Source: a virus. From it: a stretch of 24,031 nucleotides of DNA. Shown piece by piece: positions 20,691 to 24,031 of the stretch. The translations under genes and the position numbers were made by a program. Location: the IMG/VR virus record IMGVR_UViG_3300035698_007726, positions 1-24,031 of that record; one strand, 5' to 3'. The notes under the pieces are model-generated. The model worked only from the letters and a program-made list of their open reading frames with translations, was not told the origin of the DNA and did not search any database. Each line of letters begins with the position of its first letter. Position 1 is the stretch's first letter.

Positions 20691-21047
20691 TCAGTTTTTT
20701 ACGTCGTCATCCGAAGATTGGGAGACTTTCAAGGGGGCCTGTTCAAGTTCCATCATCAGATCGTGGGGGACTTCGGTACAGGCGCAAAGCTCTTTCCCGT
20801 TCGTGATCGCTTGGCCTTCGATATCCAGGTTGTCGATTTTGATGACGTTCTTTTCTACCATTTGCGCGTAAATCGCAGTCACCTTTTCCATGTCGTCTTT
20901 TGATTCGTTGATCATGGAAACGAATTTGCGAAATTCCAGACATCCCAAAATCTTGATGGTCAACGTCATGGGGTTCTCAGCATCCTCCTTGCGCTGGCCA
21001 CCGAATTCAGGAATGTACACCGCCGTTCTTGACAAACTAAGAGCCAT
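20691..21047 (-). CDS. Tail assembly chaperone, G-like
   Basis: The 118-residue protein (MALSLSRTAVYIPEFGGQ, then LTIKILGCLEFRKFVSMINE, ending SSDDDVKN) lies directly before the tape measure region in the place of lambda G. It ends at a TGA just after the slippery heptamer at 20694-20700. Start ATG 21047 has AGGAGGGG 5 bases upstream, within the end of the small gene in front. The family has little sequence conservation, so the call rests on position plus the frameshift site. Confidence 0.85.
   Translation of the reverse strand: MALSLSRTAVYIPEFGGQRKEDAENPMTLTIKILGCLEFRKFVSMINESKDDMEKVTAIYAQMVEKNVIKIDNLDIEGQAITNGKELCACTEVPHDLMMELEQAPLKVSQSSDDDVKN
20694..20700 (-). promoter_or_regulatory. -1 ribosomal frameshift slippery heptamer
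   Basis: On the minus strand A-AAA-AAC stands in the correct phase (zero frame AAA AAC), directly before the TGA stop of the G gene. After a -1 slip the codons continue CTG AGG CGC and run through to the T part. The stop codon directly behind the site could also promote slippage. Confidence 0.85.
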
Positions 21048-21049
21048 GA

Positions 21050-21217
21050 TTACCCCTCCTTTTCCAGGCTACTTTTCAACGCCCGGAGTTCGTTTTCGAT
21101 CTTTTCGATATCCGCTTTTGCAAGGTTAAAGTTGCGGCGGACCTGCGCGAGGCGTTGATCAAGTTCGTTGGCCACTCGCCACGCACCGGCCCGCCGTTTG
21201 GTTACCAATTCGCCCAC
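21050..21217 (-). CDS. Small coiled-coil protein, 55 aa, GTG start
   Basis: An open frame from GTG at 21217 reads MGELVTKRRAGAWRVANELD and continues as one long charged helix (IEKIENELRALKSSLEKEG) to a TAA at 21052-21050. GGGG lies 8 bases before the GTG, which itself follows the tail tube stop by three bases. It fills an otherwise empty gap in a packed operon, which supports its reality. The heptad pattern suggests a coiled coil. Role unknown; perhaps a tail-assembly helper. Confidence 0.6.
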   Translation of the reverse strand: MGELVTKRRAGAWRVANELDQRLAQVRRNFNLAKADIEKIENELRALKSSLEKEG

Positions 21218-21220
21218 GTT

Positions 21221-22609
21221 TTAGACCCCGAACTTGAAAGAGTCGCCATCGGTAGAGCTACCCAGGGCCGGGCGGCTTTCCATGGTAATGGTCATCATCT
21301 CGCCGGACATGTTCGGAATCGAAGCCGGGTTAAACGGGACTTTCGGCGCATAAAAGAAGATGCACCGGCCCGCAACGCTCCCGCACTGGAAAGCCATCTT
21401 GAGCGTGGTACGCGCCTGGGCCTTCTGGAATAAATGCAGGTTGGTTTCGTCAACATAGATATCGGCACTAATCGTGGTGGACCGGTCCGCAGCCGCGTTG
21501 GTTGCGGTCGTCTTTCCATCATCGCCACAGTATGGCAGGATAGCCCGGCCGGTGTTGTGGGTGATCGTCACGTTGGTCGCCTTGATCGAATCGCCCGACG
21601 TGGTGTCGATGTCGAGATATAGACGGCCAGCAGTCATCAAGATAGGATCGCCAGCCGTGGTCTCGGTTGACACGCCGCCGCCGGGGGACAAAACGATTTC
21701 ATCAAGGTGGGCGGCGGCGGACGTGCCGCCATAGCCGCGCACAATGCCCAAAGTCTTGCCGGTCGAATCAACTGAGGAAACCTGGATTTGTTCGGTGCCG
21801 CCAAACAGAATAGCGCCCACCGTGTTACCCACGTCATCAACCGCCATCTCGACAACGGCATCATCAATGCCTGTGTCAAGCGTGGTATCGTTCATCCGGG
21901 CGTAATCCCGCGCCATTCCAGCCATGGCCAAGTTGGCCCGTTCGCCCCTGGCAAACGTCCACACGAATTCATTCATCCAAGCGGCTTCGGCATATTCGGC
22001 CCACTGCGCGGTACCACAGTTGGACCACAGGCGCCACAGCGTGGTGATATCGCTTGGCTGACAAGGGCAGGTGTAGTTGATGACGGATTCGATCACGTCA
22101 AGGGCAACAGGGGCCTTTGGAAGGGCCGGATAAACGGTCAGGGCAACACCGTCTTTGGATTCGACGTGGAAAAAGTAGGTCTTCCCAACGCCAACCCCGG
22201 ACGCGAACGTAACCGCGCCGATCTCGCCAGCGTCAAGCTCATCCGCTGTCAGGGTGAATACCGTTGTGGACGGGGCGGGTGTCCCGGCAACAGACGTCGC
22301 AGACAGGGTTTCCGCCGTGAAGCCCGTTTCGAGCAATGGTGCAATGTCAACCGCCGTCCCCTGAGTACCCGAGCCGTTGAGGTCTGTATTGACCGTGATT
22401 GGAACCTCAAGGGTGGTTTGAACCTCTTCCCTTGGATCACGGGTTGCGCGAAAGGCGTCAAGCGCTTCAACGGTGGGGGTGGGGGTGATTTCAACACCCG
22501 AACCTTTCCCAACTTTGAAAGCGTCCGTTGCGGCAAACACAACGGGAGTTCCCGCCGTGGTCTGGTCCACAACGTAGTGCTTGACTTGAGTTCCTGACTG
22601 ATCAGACAT
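21221..22609 (-). CDS. Major tail tube protein with extra domain, 462 aa
   Basis: The protein follows the small head-tail genes and precedes the chaperones, the standard place of the tail tube gene. It is beta-rich with low hydrophobicity: TPTVEALDAFRATRDPREEV, VPITVNTDLNG, then a central region and a C-terminal TTLKMAFQCGSVAGRCIFFY followed by MSGEMMTITMESRP. The last part fits a tube-forming strand set. At 462 residues it is longer than many tube proteins (150-350), so the middle (about 115-320) is likely to hold one or two decorating domains that protrude from the tail. Start ATG 22609 overlaps the upstream stop by 8 bases. Confidence 0.75.
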   Translation of the reverse strand: MSDQSGTQVKHYVVDQTTAGTPVVFAATDAFKVGKGSGVEITPTPTVEALDAFRATRDPREEVQTTLEVPITVNTDLNGSGTQGTAVDIAPLLETGFTAETLSATSVAGTPAPSTTVFTLTADELDAGEIGAVTFASGVGVGKTYFFHVESKDGVALTVYPALPKAPVALDVIESVINYTCPCQPSDITTLWRLWSNCGTAQWAEYAEAAWMNEFVWTFARGERANLAMAGMARDYARMNDTTLDTGIDDAVVEMAVDDVGNTVGAILFGGTEQIQVSSVDSTGKTLGIVRGYGGTSAAAHLDEIVLSPGGGVSTETTAGDPILMTAGRLYLDIDTTSGDSIKATNVTITHNTGRAILPYCGDDGKTTATNAAADRSTTISADIYVDETNLHLFQKAQARTTLKMAFQCGSVAGRCIFFYAPKVPFNPASIPNMSGEMMTITMESRPALGSSTDGDSFKFGV

Positions 22610-22796
22610 CGCTGGCCCCCTTCTTGGTTATTTTCCGGGGCGCTTTTATTTCGACGTCCACCGGGTATGTTTTCCAGCCTTCCTTGATCATCGCTGGCAT
22701 GTCGCGTGGGTCCACGTCGGCATACCCTTTAGGATCAATTCTAACGCCATTGTATTTGCAACCGTCACAGGGCGGTTGCAGCTTGGATAGAGCCAT
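22602..22796 (-). CDS. Hypothetical small protein before the tail tube gene, 64 aa
   Basis: The protein has a CDGCKYNG pair near its start, then VRIDPKGYADVDPRDMPAM, and ends with basic residues (APRKITKKG). It may bind a metal through CxxC. I do not recognise the family; proteins of this size often lie between the tail terminator and the tube gene. It starts two bases after the upstream stop. Confidence 0.6.
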   Translation of the reverse strand: MALSKLQPPCDGCKYNGVRIDPKGYADVDPRDMPAMIKEGWKTYPVDVEIKAPRKITKKGASDV

Positions 22797-22798
22797 GA

Positions 22799-23290
22799 TT
22801 ACCTCACTAGAGTTGGGTCTGAGCCGTCGTGGTCAAAGGTCACTTCGTATTCGCGTGCGACGATGATGTGGTCGCCGTAAATCTGATCTGAGTCGAGTTG
22901 CGCGCCGGAGCGAAAGGTTACCATTTGGGCCAACCGGCAAAAGGTTTCATCACCACCGTATACCCGCGCCGCCCTGTCTAGAAACTGCTTTGCAATGTCG
23001 GCATCTTGGCGAACCGTTGCGGGCGCTATCAGGTCGATATCCACCGAATAACGCTTTCGAGCATCTGCAAGCACTAGAATTGTGTTTGTGTAAATACCAA
23101 GGCCCGCCTGGATAGCGGTTTCGGTCATACACAAAACGACATTCCACGTATCATCCTCCATCGCTCCAAGGTCGATAGCCGCGCCACGGACTGAAACGGA
23201 TAGGGATGCAATGGTTTCATCCGTTACGAGGGCTTGAAACGACGCCTCTACAGCGTCCTTTAATCTCTTTTCGACGGTGTAGGTCGTCAT
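22799..23290 (-). CDS. Tail terminator-like protein
   Basis: The 163-residue protein starts MTTYTVEKRLKDAVEASFQ and has a helix-strand build with VRGAAIDLGAMEDDTWNVVL, ILVLADARKRYSVDIDLIAP and VAREYEVTFDHDG. It lies between an HK97 gp10-like gene and the tail tube gene, the usual place for the tail terminator (lambda gpU type), which caps the tail tube before it joins the head. The assignment is by position and size; sequence similarity is low. Its start overlaps the upstream stop as ATGA. Confidence 0.6.
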   Translation of the reverse strand: MTTYTVEKRLKDAVEASFQALVTDETIASLSVSVRGAAIDLGAMEDDTWNVVLCMTETAIQAGLGIYTNTILVLADARKRYSVDIDLIAPATVRQDADIAKQFLDRAARVYGGDETFCRLAQMVTFRSGAQLDSDQIYGDHIIVAREYEVTFDHDGSDPTLVR

Positions 23291-23790
23291 TTAAAAACCT
23301 TTTTAGTGGCTACCAAAACGCCACGGCCAACGCGGTCAACGGTTGCCTTGCGGCGCTTTTGTTCATCCTTGAAGAGAAAGGGGCGGTCCGCTTCAACGTA
23401 TGCGGCGTAGTCTTTTTGAGCGATGACTTGAACAATCCCAGGGGCCAACTTGATGACCCGAATCGCGCCCCGAAGCCCGCCAGCGAAATGGCGTGCGGTT
23501 GGGATGTTTAAAATCGGGGGATGCTTCAAGCTTGTGCGCCCGATGGTCCCCCGTGCCGTGATATAGAATTTGTAATGACGTGCGCCCCATTCACCGCGTC
23601 GCTTTGAACCGCGCCCCCGTTGTGCTGCGCCGTGTACGATCCGAAACGCTTCTTTCGAGGGCTCAAACCAATCCTTGCTTGCGCTTTCCAGAATCGCATC
23701 ATTCGCGTGCTTGACGACTAGCCGGGGCATGGCTTTCAGTTCGCGTTGAACCTTGTCAAAGCTACGACTGGCTAGGATCGTCATCGTCAT
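23287..23790 (-). CDS. HK97 gp10-like neck/tail-completion protein
   Basis: The 167-residue basic protein has an N-terminal helix (FDKVQRELKAMPRLVVKHAND), a basic middle (GRGSKRRGEWGARHYKF) and a C-terminal RPFLFKDEQKRR segment followed by a helix. The closing 'RPFL' element and the helix-plus-strand layout are typical of the HK97 gp10 family, which completes the tail and fixes it to the connector. It overlaps the preceding gene by 29 bases and the next as ATGA. Confidence 0.75.
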   Translation of the reverse strand: MTMTILASRSFDKVQRELKAMPRLVVKHANDAILESASKDWFEPSKEAFRIVHGAAQRGRGSKRRGEWGARHYKFYITARGTIGRTSLKHPPILNIPTARHFAGGLRGAIRVIKLAPGIVQVIAQKDYAAYVEADRPFLFKDEQKRRKATVDRVGRGVLVATKKVFK

Positions 23791-23992
23791 AACCGCCGAT
23801 CTTAATGACAGCCGGGGCAGTCAGGGCCGCTATCATTCTCCTGGCCTCTAAAAGCTGCATTGCCAGAACGGCTTGCCTTTGCTCGCCATCCGACCTGATA
23901 GCACCGCTCCCGGACGTACCGGGGGCTTTCGTCAACCGGCCCATCTCGGTTAGGATCGAATCGCGCCATGTTTGCGCTTCGGCAAGGGTCAT
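23762..23992 (-). CDS. Small helical head-tail joining-like protein, 76 aa
   Basis: I chose the ATG at 23992 (MTLAEAQTWRD), which has a GGAG site 6 bases away. A TTG at 24022 is possible, but it lies in a hairpin. The start TLAEAQ followed by a later QLLEARRMIAAL helix resembles small phage head-tail joining proteins (DUF6148/gpW-like), though with little sequence evidence. The C-terminus is an acidic tail (GGYDDDDPS). Position before the gp10-like gene supports a head-tail role. Confidence 0.55.
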   Translation of the reverse strand: MTLAEAQTWRDSILTEMGRLTKAPGTSGSGAIRSDGEQRQAVLAMQLLEARRMIAALTAPAVIKIGGYDDDDPSQS

Positions 23993-24010
23993 CGATAGCT
24001 CCAAAGAAAC

Positions 24011-24030
24011 GGGGGCCGGCAAGGGCCCCC
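24011..24030. terminator. Strong hairpin at the right edge
   Basis: GGGGGCC and GGCCCCC can pair around a six-base loop. On the minus strand GTTTCTTT follows the stem, so it might weakly terminate leftward transcription between head and tail genes. The window ends next to it and context is lacking. Confidence 0.4.
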
Positions 24031-24031
24031 C

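Noticed and set aside
1-24031. Diversity-generating retroelement, CRISPR array, insertion sequence or integrase
   Set aside because: No reverse transcriptase, Cas, transposase catalytic domain or recombinase is encoded, and no template/variable repeat pair was seen; the transposase-type helix-turn-helix at 10.7 kb is joined to a phosphoesterase, not to a transposase core.

Overview
The window is a piece of a tailed dsDNA bacteriophage or prophage. Nearly every gene lies on the minus strand, tightly packed with ATGA or TAATG overlaps and strong GGAGGGG-type ribosome binding sites. A tape-measure protein, a -1 frameshift tail-assembly chaperone pair, a tail tube protein and no sheath protein point to a siphovirus-like, long non-contractile tail. 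The single-domain T7-lysozyme-type endolysin and the lipobox-bearing lipoproteins fit a Gram-negative host, but no species can be named from the sequence. No integrase, terminase, portal or capsid gene is inside the window, so lifestyle and full genome order are unknown.

Right part (about 24.0 to 9.7 kb, transcribed leftward): head-tail joining and tail genes, then tail tube, a small coiled-coil protein, chaperone G/G-T, tape measure, an XhlA-like membrane protein, an amidase endolysin, two small genes (one kinase-like), a 1207-residue tail-tip protein, a 571-residue tail hub-like protein, a holin candidate and a metallophosphoesterase with an N-terminal helix-turn-helix. One gene breaks the pattern: a cysteine-rich lipoprotein on the plus strand at 11.2 kb with its own promoter, a typical moron arrangement.

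Regulatory region (9.28 to 9.74 kb): two near-consensus sigma70 promoters, both leftward. The upstream one runs within about 45 bases into an intrinsic-terminator-like hairpin. The other starts the early operon. A 25-base palindrome and a second inverted repeat lie between them.

Left part (9.28 kb to 1): early genes. First come small DNA-binding and zinc-finger-like proteins, then a 640-base stretch (7130-7768) without a convincing gene. It holds a string of folded RNA domains, including interlocked (pseudoknot-order) complementary arms, a tRNA-like domain with a canonical T-arm, and three copies of a boxA-like motif between the domains. Next come small unknown genes and a recombination/replication module (PD-(D/E)XK nuclease with a probable Fe-S cluster, Sak4-like RecA-fold ATPase, DUF669 protein). 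The last block is a string of small accessory genes: ASCH-like protein, ADP-ribosyltransferase-like protein, a tiny lipoprotein, a Lar-type restriction-alleviation protein, a DUF4406 nucleotide-type enzyme and a pentapeptide-repeat protein cut by the window edge. Several of these look like host-takeover or anti-defence functions.

The most interesting items are the structured RNA array with boxA-like spacers, the frameshift site, the plus-strand lipoprotein moron, the short promoter-terminator unit at 9.6-9.7 kb, the helix-turn-helix/phosphoesterase fusion and the miniature kinase-like protein.
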